A stretch of 64,000 nucleotides of DNA from Cardiocondyla obscurior (GCF_019399895.1 NC_091870.1:5191001-5255000); one strand, 5' to 3'. Shown: positions 11,890 through 24,790, numbered from the stretch's first letter. Program-made: numbers and translations. Notes: generated by a model from the sequence alone, not told the origin.

Positions 11890-14053
11890 ATGAAGGTGGG
11901 ATTCTGGAATGTGGCGGAGTTAGGAAATAAGGACGAGGAGTTCTGGAAAAGATTGGAGAAGTGGGATGTGATCTTTTATGTGAGACATGGATACAGTCAA
12001 GAGGTTGGAGTAAGTTGAAAATGCGTGTGCCAAAAGGATATGAATGGGAAGTAAAAAGAGCAGAGAAGATTAATAAAAAAGGAAGGGCAATAGGGGGCAT
12101 AGTGATGGGATGGAGAAAGGAATTAGAGGGGAAAATAATTTTAGGAAGGGACAAGAAAGAAGGAGTATTGGGATTAAAAATAAGAAGTGAAAAAAGATGG
12201 TGGAAAATTGCAAGAGTATATGTTGTGCTAAATTCATTTACTCGTAACAAAAAAATTATATTTCGTAATCAAAACGTATTTTACAAACCGAAAAATTGAA
12301 TATCGGATGTTACCGACGTCGGGGATGAACCCACGATTTATAACGTAAACACAACCATAAAAGAAAATTAATTACCAGTCAAAAACCAAAGAAACTATTT
12401 ACACCGGCTATAATTTAGCACAAAGTAATCGGTTCAAAAACGAAAAGTAGAAAGGTATCAGACCACGCCGCAGCTGCCCGACAGGTCACGGTGCGACGCT
12501 ATACGCAACAATACAAGACGTGATGGCTCGCAATGCCTATCACAACGCAAAAATACGGGACGCGAAATTCCTGAGAGCAAGCTACGGGCGCGAGATACGG
12601 AACGCAAAAAAAAATAAACGGGACGCAAGGAAAATTAACCGGAACGCAAAAATGTCAACGTAACGCAGACTGAACGCAGGAAAGAAAGTATGAGTTGCCG
12701 ACATACGGCGATACAAGGGATACTTCGCGGTACACTAACAAGAAAGGAACGATTTCGGAATCTTCAGTACACGCTCGCGGGACGTGTCGCGGCACACGCG
12801 AATTGCCGTTTGAAACCCCTCTTTTACCCTGGGGCTCCACGCTACGCGATCGTAAATACTCGCCGCACGCAGTCTTCTCGTGATGGCTGCGACTCGACGT
12901 CCCACGACGTGATCAACACGGCACTCCGCCGATCGTAGATTTTTCCCTCGGTGGCTGAACGCACCAGGAAGTCCGGTATGGTCCCACGGCGCGGCGGTAT
13001 CCGTCGTCGCCGTCCTCAAATTCCTTCCGATGCTGTGCTCGTGCCGGCACCCCGTGCCAGTCACGTGATCACGGGTGGTCAACAGCTCCTCGTCGCTTTC
13101 CTCAAAATTTCCACGGCCGATACTGGCCAACCCCTGACCGGAACCTGTTTGTTAAAATACAATTACTTTTATGATACCAGGGCGACTCCTGGTCCTTCGT
13201 CACGAAACGGGCACTCACGGTACGGCACGTGAAATCTGCGTGCACGGCCGCTCGCCGGTCACTCTCCCTCGTCGTCGTCAGTCCCGCCGGGCGAAAAATT
13301 CACGGTGAACACAGCCGGCGAAATCACTAAAGTCTTCCCTCGCGGGCAGAAAATTCATGAAAAGTCTTCCCTGTCGGCGGCAGCTTCTGCACCCTCTTCG
13401 TCGTCGTTGGTCCCGTCGGGCGGAATTTGGCACTTCGGTCTCCGTGCGACTGCCGCAAGGCTAGCAAACGGGCCCGTTACCAGGCCAACCGCGCCGACGC
13501 AATTGCTTATTACGGTGTCGGTACCGCCAAATTTTCGCGAGTTGGTACATAGTGAGGTCGGTAATCCGACACCGAGACCGCGAGATAATGCAGTTTTACG
13601 TTACAATGTAAATGGGGACTTGGATAAGATACTGGAAGAGATAGTAACGTGGATGGAAGAAAAGGAGGAAGGTGTGGGATGCCTAATAGGGGGAGACTTT
13701 AATTTAAGAACAGGGGAGGAGGGGGGTTTATTTCCATAAACGAGGAAGTAGAAAATGATGAAGAGGAAAAAAAGAGGAGATCAAAAGATATAAAGATAAC
13801 AAATAAAGGAAGGAAGTTTTGCAAATTTTTGGAAAAAAAGGGGTGGGGAATATTAAATGAATGTACTAAAGGGGATAAAGAAAGGGAATGGATTTATGCG
13901 GGAGGAAGGGGTAATACGGTGATTGATTATGTAATAAGTGATGTGGAATCAAAGAGTAAGATAAGGGAAATGAAAGTAGGGGAGGATATAGAATCGGATC
14001 ATTTTCCGTTAATAGTGAATTTAGGAAGAAGTGTGAGGAGGGAAAAAGGATGA
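11890..14053 (+). pseudogene. LINE B ORF2 endonuclease (EEP) domain, split by a solo LTR
   Basis: From ATG 11890 the frame reads KVGFWNVAELGNKDEEFW, the usual first motif of LINE endonucleases. After a frameshift comes LLCETWIQS with the catalytic Glu. At 12223 the frame is interrupted by an LTR and resumes at 13610 with NGDLDKILEE, then LIGGDFNLRTG (catalytic Asp/Asn), GNTVIDYVISD, and SDHFPLIVN (catalytic Asp-His) near 14000. The domain nicks target DNA to prime reverse transcription. All signature motifs are visible, but two frame changes and the LTR inactivate this copy. Confidence 0.7.
12224..13605 (+). mobile_element. Solo LTR, 1.38 kb, with ATGT target duplication
   Basis: The unit starts TGTGCTAAATTC and ends TTTTACGTTACA. 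It is flanked by ATGT at 12220-12223 and 13606-13609. Excising it with one ATGT restores the endonuclease reading frame across the junction. The interior is GC-richer than the host LINE and has no credible coding sequence. TG...CA ends plus a 4-bp duplication and no internal domain support a solo LTR left by recombination. Confidence 0.65.
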
Positions 14054-14110
14054 GTAAAAAATAAAAAAAGAAAAAGGATATGATTAAACTAGAATAAAGA
14101 GGAGAGAGAA

Positions 14111-14760
14111 TTGTTTAAAGAAAAATATGAAGAGTTGAAAGAAGAAAAGGATAAAAATGGAGAAAGCTGGGAAGGATTATGTAATAAGATAAAAGGGGTT
14201 AAAAAAGTGGTTAAGAAAGTAATAAATGAAAGAAAAGAAGATAAGAAGGAACAAGCAAAGGAAGTATGGTGGGATAAAGAATGCAGAGAAGGCAAAAAGA
14301 AGGAAAAGGAAGAACTAGAAAAATGGAAAAGAAAAGAGAGTAATGGGGAAGAGTATAGGAAGGCAAGGAGTATATATAAGAAGTTATGTGAAGATAAATA
14401 AGGGATGGAGAAAAATATATGGGAAAAGAAAATAGAAGCAGTAAAGACGGAAGGAGATGTATGGAAAATAATTAATAAGGGAAGGAAGAAAAAGCAGGAA
14501 ATAAATGAAAAAATTGAATTAAAGGAATGGGATGAATATTTCAGAGAAATGCTAGGCGGGGGGTGAAATAAAGGATAGGAGGAGATCTGGAAGAAGAACG
14601 GAAAGAATATGATGAAGAAAAAGAGCTGGAAAGAGAAGAATTCGAAAAGACTAAGAGGATTAAAAAAAAGAAAAGCAGCAGGAAGTGATGATTTAGAAAA
14701 TGAAGTATGGAAATGGGGGGGGGGAGAGGAAGTGAAAGAAGGATTATGGAAAATTTGTAG
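14111..14760 (+). pseudogene. LINE B ORF2 linker between endonuclease and reverse transcriptase
   Basis: A Lys/Glu-rich, predicted helical stretch is open from 14111 to 14401 and continues with frame changes to ~14760. This position in LINE ORF2 holds the linker upstream of reverse transcriptase. WWDKECREGKKK near 14268 resembles the Trp-Trp-Asp-Glu-Cys segment common in this linker. Confidence 0.5.
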
Positions 14761-14779
14761 AAAAGTATAGAAAGAAGGT

Positions 14780-15487
14780 GGAATGCCGAAGGAATGGAGG
14801 GAGGGTATTGTAGTACTCGTGCTGAAAAAAGGAAAAGGAGAAAAGGTGGGGGATTACCAAGGAATAACACTGACGTAAACGGCGTATAAAGTCTATGCAT
14901 CGGTGTTATCTGAAAGATTAAAGAAAGATATAGAAGAGAAAGGTATATTACCGCAGAGTCAGGCGGGTTTTAGGAAATATATGGGAACGATAGATCAGAT
15001 TTTTATATTAAATTTTTTGATTAACAAAAAGATTGAAGAGAAAGAAGGAAAAATTGTGATAGCATTTATAGATATGAAGGCAGCGTTTGACTCCGTAGAC
15101 AGAAGAAAGCTAGTGGAAGCTATGAGGAAAAAAGGAGTAAGAGAAGGTTTGATAAAAAAATGTGAAGAGATATTAGAAGAAACGGTATGTAAGGTAAGGG
15201 TAAAAAATGAGAAAAGGGAGAGTTTCTGGACTAAGAAGGGAGTGAGACAGGGATGTCCGCTGAGCCCGAGTTTGTTTACAGTATTATTGGCAGATATAGA
15301 TGAGGAATTAGAAAAAAGGGGATGGGGTAGAATTAAAATTAAAGGAAAAAAGATTTTCTCATTAGCATATGCGGATGACGTGGCTCTGGTGGCAGAAAAT
15401 GAGGCAGGGATGAAGGGTATGATAAAAACTTTGGAAGAATATGTTGAAAGAAAGGGTTTAGAGGTGAATGTAGAGAAAACAAAGATA
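14780..15487 (+). pseudogene. LINE B reverse transcriptase domain, truncated
   Basis: Motifs in order: PKEWREGIVVLVLKKGKG (~14785), DYQGITLT followed by a stop near 14875, SQAGFRKYMGTIDQI, AFIDMKAAFDSVDR (motif A, first Asp), GVRQGCPLSPSLF (motif B) and LAYADDVALV (motif C, catalytic Asp pair) near 15366. Sequence then continues to KTKILG and fuses directly to TTAGG repeats. The thumb and C-terminal zinc region are lost. The catalytic core from 14903 to 15487 is open. Confidence 0.75.
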
Positions 15488-15522
15488 TTAGGTTAGGTTA
15501 GGTTAGGTTAGGTTAGGTTAGG
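15488..15522. repeat. Interstitial telomere-type tract (TTAGG)7
   Basis: Seven perfect TTAGG units, the telomere repeat of most insects, lie directly after the truncated LINE B reverse transcriptase. A further GGTTAGG at 16167-16173 belongs to the target-site copy of the next insertion. The tract is internal, not at a chromosome end within this window. Confidence 0.9.
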
Positions 15523-15530
15523 TTTTTCTT

Positions 15531-16166
15531 AGTACTCTCAGGCCACGGGTGTTTTAAGAGTTATCTGTGTAACAGAGCAAGAAGGGAGATAAACGAGCAA
15601 TGTAGTCATTGCTCTACAGGTGACCAAGATACAGCGCAACATACGCTAGAGTTCTGTTCTGCATGGGCCTTACAGCGTCACGATTTGACGCGCGTTATTG
15701 GTAATAACCTTGAGCTACCGATAGTTGTAAATAAAATGGTTAGCGATAAGGCAAATTGGACGGCAATGATAAACTTCTGCGAGGAAATTATCAATCTCAA
15801 GGAGATCGCAGAAAGAGAAAGGGAGTCTGATCCGCAGGCCCCTTTATGCCGCAAACATAGAGGAGGTAGGAGAAGGAGACAATTTAATCTTCTTCCCTAG
15901 TCATCTTATACAAAAGGTGTTAGTAATATTTAGAGGGCCATGTTCTTGTGGCAATGCGCCTAAAGGTTAAGCCGTCAGGTAGATGCTCACGCGTTCCCGG
16001 CTTTCCTTTTGTAGCGCCAAAGATGGCATATCGTCAGGTTTTAGTGGGTAGTGGGCAGGCAATTTCAACCGTAAGTCCCGACCCCCACATAACCTCTTCT
16101 TACTAAAATGAGAGGAGGTATCCGTAAAGAGTGGATTTTTTGACGTTAAAAAAAGAAAAAAAAAAA
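15531..16166 (+). mobile_element. 5'-truncated R1-clade-like LINE inserted at TTAGG repeats, 15-bp duplication
   Basis: The segment is bounded by GGTTAGGTTTTTCTT at 15516-15530 and again at 16167-16181, and ends in an A-rich tail (16148-16166). These are the marks of target-primed insertion. It contains an R1-type ORF2 C-terminus (15556-15900) and a 3' untranslated region. Elements of this clade (TRAS, SART) are known to insert into TTAGG telomeric DNA. Calling this one a telomere-targeting element is inference from one insertion. Confidence 0.7.
15556..15900 (+). pseudogene. R1-type LINE ORF2 C-terminus with zinc-knuckle
   Basis: The frame shows CSHCSTGDQDTAQHTLEFC, the CCHC-type motif at the end of R1-clade ORF2. 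It is followed by WTAMINFCEEIINLKEIAER, a segment typical of this clade, and a basic tail RGGRRRR before the stop at 15900. The endonuclease and reverse transcriptase are absent because of 5' truncation. Confidence 0.65.
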
Positions 16167-16194
16167 GGTTAGGTTTTTCTTCATCGCACGCGAG

Positions 16195-16745
16195 AAAGAA
16201 AAACCATCCATACCACTCATACTACAATATCACATGTTCACTCTTTATTCATCCCTGGACCCCCGCTTCCGACGCTTTTTCCTCATCTATGTCTTTATCA
16301 TCTCTTTCATTCCTACATTCATACACACTCGCCCTTTTCCTTACCTCTTCCAATTTTCTCAACCAACACTCATTCTTCCCATCTTCATTTAAAATATCCC
16401 GAATTGCTTCTTCCCAGCCTCTTTCATCCTCCCAACTCATACATCTTAACCAAATATATTCTCATCTTTTATCTTCCTCTTCACATATCCTGCATTTTCT
16501 ACTTTCCTCTTTATCTTAATACATTTTCCCTCTTATGTCATCCACAAGTCTAAATTTGGCTATTCTTTGCCATCTTTTTTCTTTCTATCCCTTTTTCAAA
16601 TAACCCGAAAATCCATATATTTTATTAAATCTTGCTTCCTCAATTTTCCTGCATCTTTCCTCTCTTTGCATACATTTTTCTCTCTCTACTAATTCTTTCC
16701 CCCTCATTTCTCCATTTTTCCTTATATCTTCTATTTCCTTCACTT
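16195..16745 (-). mobile_element. LINE B-family 3' fragment, opposite orientation
   Basis: On the minus strand, frames such as GWEEAIRDILNEDGKNECWL (16249-16440) and an upstream CRICEEE-type zinc motif match the pieces at 26960-27740. They have the same strong purine bias as LINE B ORF2. It is the C-terminal end of ORF2, inverted relative to the copy at 10.3-15.5 kb. Before the R1-type insertion the two fragments would have faced each other across the TTAGG tract. Confidence 0.55.
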
Positions 16746-17990
16746 CCCAACTATTATTATTATAATTAAAGTTAATTTAATAAAAAGTAATATTATAAAA
16801 ATTTACAAATTAATAAAAAATTAATTAAACATGTTTTAATTAAAAAAAAGTATATTATTGTTTATTACTCAATTTCCTATTATTAAAAAATGATATTTAA
16901 TCAAGTGTGGTTTTTTGGCATATTTTAATTTTAAAAAATTCTTAACCGAAAAGTAATTAATGGTGACTACAAAAAAGTATAAAACAGTAAAAAAATTGAC
17001 AGAGAAACAGAGATAGACATTAAATTAATTATTATAATTTTTTTTATTATTTTAAAAAATTTAAACACAGGCTATTTATTTTATATTTAAACATTTGTTT
17101 TACTATATTATTTTCTTTCTACAGTACAATCTTATAACATTTTATCTTTAATTGTAACATATTTTCATCATAAGAGGATAACCTATAATTAACTCTTCTT
17201 TAACTCAGAAGTTATAAATATATAAATTGTTATCTACTTTTCAACTATAACGAAAATGTATGTAACTTTCTTTAAACAGATTTTACTATTTTTTTCTTTT
17301 TTTATTGTCATTATTTTAAAATTCAGAATTTTTAGATTTAATAATGACCTTATTTTTCTTTTCTTCTTCAATGTGTTTGTAATAGATTATGTCTTAAATT
17401 ATTTTATACATCATAAATATTAAACATTATTTTTATACTAATACTTTAAAAATGTACTAAGTTAACAAAATTAATTGTTTCTTTTTCTGTTCATTTTTTG
17501 TAAACTATTTTTCAAATATTAATTCCTTACTTTTTGATGTGCTTTGTATAGTAATTTTTCTTTTTTAAAAAACATTAAGCTTTTGTCAAATAAAAACTAA
17601 AATCAATATCATGTAACTGTATAATATTATGAACGTCATCTTAATTGCCTATGTAAATCTTGCTCATAACGTAAACAAAATAAGCTTAATTATCCAAAAA
17701 AAAAATATTAATAAAATCAATTTTGATACATGTGTAATGTACTATATTTGGCCATGTAAAACAAAAAAAACAAATAAAACAATATTAATTACAGAAAAAA
17801 CAATTGATTGTGTTTTAATTATAAAGAAAAAAGAAAAAAACTATGTGGTAAAGATGATAATAATTATAAAACAGCAGCCTATGTAGCACAACAGCACTTA
17901 AAAAGTACTTTAAAAATGCTATTGAGAAAGGATCTTTCAAAACTGTTACGAGCTACGTATTTCTGTTTACAACAAAATATTTTGATGGGA
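16746..17990. other. Very AT-rich intergenic DNA
   Basis: About 1.2 kb of extremely AT-rich sequence. Short frames here are low-complexity. No gene, terminal repeat or structured element is recognisable. Confidence 0.6.
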
Positions 17991-17996
17991 TTTGAG

Positions 17997-19037
<1,041 letters not shown>

Positions 19038-20640
19038 TACTGTGACGTGGCGGCTTTTGCTGTTTTGTCGCAGCTTCCCGCGGCCGTCACACAACACAGC
19101 GACGCCGAACGAATCGCGGTAGTCAGGAGAGCGAGAAGTCGCGGAAATCTCCGGGAGGTTATATCTTTATTTGCGAGGCGGTAATTAACGATCGCGATTT
19201 TGTTTATTCTGTTATTACCGTATATTATCGAGGCTACGGGCCGTCATTGCCGGATGAGAAGCGAGAGCAGCGGACTACACGGAGGCGCAAACTTCAGGAT
19301 GAGAAGATGACCGAATACGTGCTCGAGATGGGAGGTCACCCATCCCGAGAGCCTTGGAAGAGCCCTGCCATCTACGCACCTCGGCGCCAAAAGTTACCTG
19401 CGGGGGAATTAACGCGACAGCGGACTATCCGAAGCCCGCGCCAAACTGTTAGTACCGATAGGTCTCTATGAGGGCAGCTGCTTCCGCGGGAAATCGGCAA
19501 CGTAGCGCGCGAAAAAATCTACGAGACCCAAGAGTGGGGATACGCCAGGCCTTGTGCCAAAATTTTGCGCGGTTCTTGCTCTCTGCCGTGTGGACACGCG
19601 AACCCAACGGACAACGAACAGCGAGCGTTAGAATGAGAGCGAGCGACCGAACGATAGTGAGAGCGAGCGAGAGCGAGAGAGCGAGGGCGACGCGAGGCCC
19701 CAGAGGTGTTTATTCGGTGAGATCTTCCACCCGCATTGCGGAATTGTTACTTTGTGAAGCCCTCCGCTTCCCGAAGAGACAGTCGCAGGTTCAGACGATA
19801 CCCGGCCACGTTGAACGGGCACACGGGCCCGATAAATTGCTTGTGGATCCTTGTCACGGGGCAAGGACTTAGCATTAGAGAGTGGCTATCGATGGGCGTC
19901 TGAACACCGTTGGCGAGACCTCGCAGGAAACAACGGGGCGAGTATCTAGCGTACAGTAATTTTAGTATTTGTGAAGTTTTCGTGAGTCGCGTCCGCACGG
20001 AGAGCCCTCGGCAGCTGCCGAGGCCGGGAAAGAATTTTCACGATCTCGTTAGCAACGGACGACCGTACGCGTACCTTCTTTCGTGTTTCGACGTCTCGCG
20101 AAAACACACCGCATGCACGGAAGGCGCGTGGTCGGCACCACAACATTCAGGGTCGGCGCGTGATTCGTTAGAAAGCGAGATTCAGATAACGCGATTGCTC
20201 GCGGTTTTGTGTTGTATTGATCGATCCCGGATCGAGAGGATCGTACGAAAACTGACTAACTGTACTCTTTCCGTTCTTTTCTTCCTGTTGTTATTTTTCT
20301 TGTCTACCGTAATAAACGGTCTAATTATTCACTCTATTGATGGTGTCGCGTGAAAGTTCTTTGGTGCCGTTTTTCCGTTTGTTCGCGAATTCTGTGTGAC
20401 CGCGGTCCGACTTAATAATCATTCTTCTTACGTGCGTTCTCGTTTCGTGAAAAATATCGGCACGGCAGAGCCCGTGCCTGGCGCCCAAAAATTCAGCTAG
20501 TGGACCCACGCCGTCACGTGCCGGAATACAGCCGAGGATCATAGACCTTTCCTCCCCGCTACTCCTCGTGTCACGGCGGCACGCGGATTTTTTATCCGCG
20601 CCCGGCCTTTTTGTTCGCGACTTTTCTTCACGAGCAGGAA
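19038..20640 (+). repeat. LTR-retroelement-like region, unresolved
   Basis: The segment begins TGTGACGTGG after AT-rich DNA. It has a long GC-balanced leader-like region, an AATAAA signal (TAATAAACG, ~20312), and near 20475 a TGGCGCCCAAAAATT stretch resembling a primer-binding site. This order suggests LTR plus primer site, but no second copy, target duplication or coding region is seen. GAGCGAGC-rich sequence at 19640-19690 is low-complexity. Confidence 0.3.
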
Positions 20641-21226
20641 AGAAAAATATATCGTAATAGTACATTAATACACATATTTATTTGTATTGACTCAGCAATT
20701 TGTTTTGATTCAGCCCATTGATTTTACACTCATAAATAATTACATAAATATCAAGAGATAATTCAAGGAACGTTAGTTTACCAAGAAAATAATTTAAGAA
20801 ATAAAATACTAAAAAAGCAAGTAGATACCGTCTCAAACAAAACGTGCGCTAAAACTTAATTAAATAACTGTCCATGCAAGAGATCGTTCGGTTAAAATTA
20901 TAATCATCAAACTGCTTTATTGACCTTAAGTAAACGAAGTCGTACAAAACTATAGACATCTAGTTTAAAAATTATCATTATCTGTGGTGCTCCCATTCGA
21001 TACGTTTACGCGATTGTTTCGGTCGCATCGTGTCACTCACGCGTCGTCGCATTGTCTCGGTCTCACGTCGTCACATCGTCTCGCTCTGGGTCGAATATAA
21101 TAAATTTTAAAACGTTGATTTCTCACAAATAAACGCCTAAATTAAAAAATAGTATGGAACTTTCTTGTTCGAAATAATTAGAACTACCCATGTCTCTCGA
21201 GTGAGTCATAAGGTATTGGACACTCT
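20641..21226. mobile_element. Fragment ending in a mariner-type terminal motif
   Basis: The right end reads GGACACTCTGTATAT, an outward terminal-repeat motif similar to those of the palindromic elements. It directly abuts the next element. Preceding sequence (TATGGAACTTTCTTG near 21155) parallels the subterminal TATAGGACTTTTC of those elements. No coding part remains. Confidence 0.4.
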
Positions 21227-21841
21227 GTATATACAGGGTGTCCGGTTCGTTTTGTCACTCCCGAAATTTTGGGGTAGACAAGAATATTTTAAGACGAAAA
21301 GTCCTATACAATTATGCAAAATTCGTAACCGTTGATTTTATAAAAATTATTATGTCTCGGCGAATGAACGCTAAGAAATCTATGGGCTGGGCGCGGCGAT
21401 GGCATTGTTTCGTTTTCTGCAGAAAGTAGCCGAGTCGAATAATACTGATTGGCGAGCGGGTTCGGCGAATGAGCTCTAAGCAACTTAGGGGCCGGCCGCG
21501 GCCGCGGCGGCGACGGTGTTTTTAAAGATATAATCTGAGTCAACTCAGAAAGAAACAATCACGTATTGAAGTCTTTGCGGCAAAGATGAAACGAATGCGC
21601 TCGCGATCATATGATACCGTGCCGACAAACAATTAAATGTTTCCGCGCTTCCGAAAGCACGATATTAACATTAACATATTATGCTGTCTTTAGGATTTCA
21701 GACATCAAATAAAACGTATTTTTAATATTAGGAAATTATTAATATTAAGATGTGCTATCATTTCCTCACTACCTAGCGGTAGATAGCATAGTGCGTTTTT
21801 TTATCGTGGTATCACCGGTAGGCCTAATCCACTGTCATTGT

Positions 21842-23051
21842 TTAATTTAAAAATTGTTCAAAGTGCCCTTCTTTTTGCACGCAGAGTCGGGCCCTTCGAA
21901 CAACGTCTTGCGTCGCTTGATGGACCATATGCGGCGTAATGGTAGCGAAGGCCGCAACGATGGCCTCGCGTACCTCGTTTACAGTGCCGTTTCTCTGGGG
22001 CTCGACTAAGTTTTTATGTGTCCCCATAAAAATAGTCCAGCGAGTCAAATCTGGCGATCGTGGTGGCCAAATAATTGGACCACCACGACCGATCCACCTG
22101 TCGCGAAAGCGTGCGTCTAAAAGTCGGCGTACTCCTCGACTCCAATGAGCCGGTGCCCCGTCGTGCTGGTAAATCATGTTTCTCCTTGTTGCCAGCGGAA
22201 TATTTTCAAGAAGACCAGGGAGCTCGGTGTCCAAAAAATATTCATAAAATTCGCCGGTTAAACGTGGCGGAAGAAAATATGGACCAATCTAATACAAATA
22301 AAAAAAAATTTTTGTTACAGAGTATTTAATAAAATAATTGTTTTTTTCCGTTTGTACTTGCCACATGATTATCGATGAGTCCCGCCCATACATTTATGGA
22401 CCATCGATATTGAAAAGCTCCCTGTCTAATAACATGAGGATTTTCATCCGACCAGTAAAGGCGGTTCCTTAAATTAATTACGCCGTTTGGCGTAAACGTC
22501 GATTCGTCAGTCCAGAGGATAGAGTCTGGAAAAGATGCGTCTCTCCTGCTCTGTGCGAGGAACCCTGCAGTACGAACATTTTTTGATAATTATTATTCCC
22601 TCAAATTATCACGAATATAACAGTTAATAAAAATACCTTCACAGAAATACACCCGTGGTTCGAAATCTCTCGGTAAAAGTTGTTGCACACGCTGGTAATG
22701 AAACGGGTGCAACGCATTTTGCCGAAGAGTATGGTGTATCCTGTATCTCGACAAGTTTAGTTGATACGACGCGCGACGAATACTCATGTCCGGCTGATCT
22801 TCGAATAAATGAAGTATTCGTTCTTGATTTTCAACCGGAACACGTGCAGGTGCATTATTTATGTTATGCACAAAACATCCCGTTTGCCGTAATCTTTGTA
22901 CAACCCGTAAAATTGTACGATTACACGGGTAATGTGCACGCCCGGGAAATTGTTCGGCGTAAATTTCGGCAGCACGATTCGCGTTTTCGCCGGCTCGTCC
23001 ATACGCTATTACCATTTCCGTCAATTCTTCCGAGGAATAATAGCGAGGCAT
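21842..23051 (-). pseudogene. Mariner-like DDE transposase of palindrome 1, three exons (minus copy)
   Basis: Exon 1 starts at ATG 23051 (PRYYSSEELTEMV...), carries a helix-turn-helix region including RTILRVVQRLRQTG and SIRRASYQLNLSRYRIH, and ends at a GTATTT donor after 22637. Exon 2 (22564-22362) holds ILWTDEST with the first Asp and ends at a GC donor (GTG|GCAAGT) where related copies have GT. Exon 3 (22288-21842) holds YQHDGAPAHW (second Asp) and RSPDL (third acid). A deletion just after RSPDL shifts the frame to the end. My count gives 36 residues between the last two catalytic acids. Confidence 0.7.
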
Positions 23052-23456
23052 CCTTTCGTTTGACACACAAATTTACACTCAGTAAAAGCTTAGGCATTTA
23101 AATTTAATATGTAGTTTAATAAGTAATTAAATAAAATAGGTTCAACACTTGTGACTTACTTGATAAATTGACAGATGTCGAAAAAGCCAGTTTAAGTTAC
23201 AAAGATCGTAAACAGACTAAACATTTTATCTTTTGTCAAATTTATGTATAATACATTATCGACAACATTTACAATATTTTTTAACAATTGATAATAATAA
23301 AGGATACTGAAAATGACTTTCAAAACAAAACAATACTGAGTGTAAATAGTGTGATAAACGATCTACGGTTCTATTTCTGTGAAGGTATTTTTATTAACTG
23401 TTATATTCGTGATATTTTGAGGGAATAATAATTATCAAAAAATGTTCGTACTGCAG

Positions 23457-24220
23457 GGTTTCTCGCACAGAGCAGGAGAGACGCATCTTTCCAGACTCTA
23501 TCCTCTGGACTGACGAGTCGACGTTTACGCCAAACGGCGTAATTAATTTAAGGAACCGCCTTTACTGGTCGGATAAAAATCCTCATGTTATTAGACAGGG
23601 AGCTTTTCAATATCGATGGTCCATAAATGTATGGGCGGGACTCATCGATAATCATGTGGCAAGTACAAACAGAAAAAAAACAATTATTTTATTAAATACT
23701 GTGTAACCAAAATTTTCTTTTATTTGTATTAGATTGGTCCATATTTTCTTCCGCCAGATTTAACCGGCGAATTTTATAAATATTTTTTGAACATCGAGCT
23801 CCCTGTTCTTCTTAAAAATATTCCGCTGGCAACAAGGAGAAACATGATTTACCAGCACGATGGGGCACCGGCTCATTGGAGTCGGGGAGTACGCCGACTT
23901 TTAGACGCACGCTTTCGCGACAGGTGGATCGGTCGTGGTGGTCCAATTATGGCCACCACAATCGCCAGATTTGACTCTATTGGACTATTTTTATGGGGAC
24001 ACATAAAAACTTAGTCGAGCCCCAGAGAAACGGCACTGTAAACGAGGTACGCGAGGCCATCGTTGCGGCCTTCGCTACCATTACGCCGCATATGGTCCAT
24101 CAAGCGACGCAAGACGTTGTTCGAAGGGCCCGACTCTGCGTGCAACAAAGAGGAGGGCACTTGAACAATTTTAAATTAAACTATGACAGTGGATTAGGCC
24201 TACCGGGGATACCACGATAA
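23457..24220 (+). pseudogene. Duplicate transposase exons 2-3 of palindrome 1 (plus arm)
   Basis: Exon 2 is 23457-23658 and exon 3 starts at 23733 after TTGTATTAG. Coding content is the mirror image of the minus copy, including the GC donor and the same frame break after the third catalytic acid. It lacks the DNA-binding exon, so by itself it could not encode a full transposase. Differences from the other arm are few. Confidence 0.7.
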
Positions 24221-24790
24221 AAACGCACTATGCTATCTACCGCTAGGTAGTGAGGAAATGATAGCACATCTTAATATTAATAATTTCCTAATATTAAAAA
24301 TACGTTTTATTTGATGTCTGAAATCCTAAAGACAGCATAATATGTTAATGTTAATATCGTGCTTTCGGAAGCGCGGAAACATTTAATTGTTTGTCGGCAC
24401 GGTATCATATGATCGCGAGCGCATTCGTTTCATCTTTGCCGCAAAGACTTCAATACGTGATTGTTTCTTTCTGAGTTGACTCAGATTATATCTTTAAAAA
24501 CACCGTCGCCGCCGCGGCCGCGGCCGGCCCCTAAGTTGCTTAGAGCTCATTCGCCGAACCCGCTCGCCAATCAGTATTATTCGACTCGGCTACTTTCTGC
24601 AGAAAACGAAACAATGCCATCGCCGCGCCCAGCCCATAGATTTCTTAGCGTTCATTCGCCGAGACATAATAATTTTTATAAAATCAACGGTTACGAATTT
24701 TGCATAATTGTATAGGACTTTTCGTCTTAAAATATTCTTGTCTACCCCAAAATTTCGGGAGTGACAAAACGAACCGGACACCCTGTATAT

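Larger units (their letters stand above)
10300..15487 (+). mobile_element. Purine-rich non-LTR retrotransposon (LINE B) with ORF1 and ORF2, truncated at a telomeric tract
   Basis: The coding strand is unusually rich in A and G throughout. Order: ORF1 (10632-11755), apurinic-type endonuclease (11890-14053, split by a solo LTR), reverse transcriptase (14780-15487). The element ends abruptly inside the reverse transcriptase at a TTAGG array. Minus-strand 3' fragments of related copies lie at 16195-16745 and 26960-27740. Clade is unresolved from the motifs I can see. Confidence 0.7.
21230..24790. mobile_element. Palindromic mariner-like element 1 (arms about 1.4 kb)
   Basis: The left end is TACAGGGTGTCCGGTTCG and the right end is its reverse complement at 24770-24788. 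From both ends the sequence is an inverted repeat: about 21234-22651 against 23376-24786, nearly identical. Between them, 22652-23375 is single copy. Each arm carries transposase exons 2 and 3; the spacer carries exon 1. The outer terminal repeats are thus two copies of the same 3' end of an ancestral element. TA dinucleotides flank it, as expected for Tc1/mariner insertion. Confidence 0.8.

Noticed and set aside
10272..12250. Minus-strand hydrophobic-looking frames (Phe/Leu/Ser-rich)
   Set aside because: They are antisense of Lys/Glu-rich LINE ORFs; apparent membrane helices are a composition artefact.
15488..15522. A true chromosome end
   Set aside because: Only seven units, flanked on both sides by kilobases of unrelated sequence.
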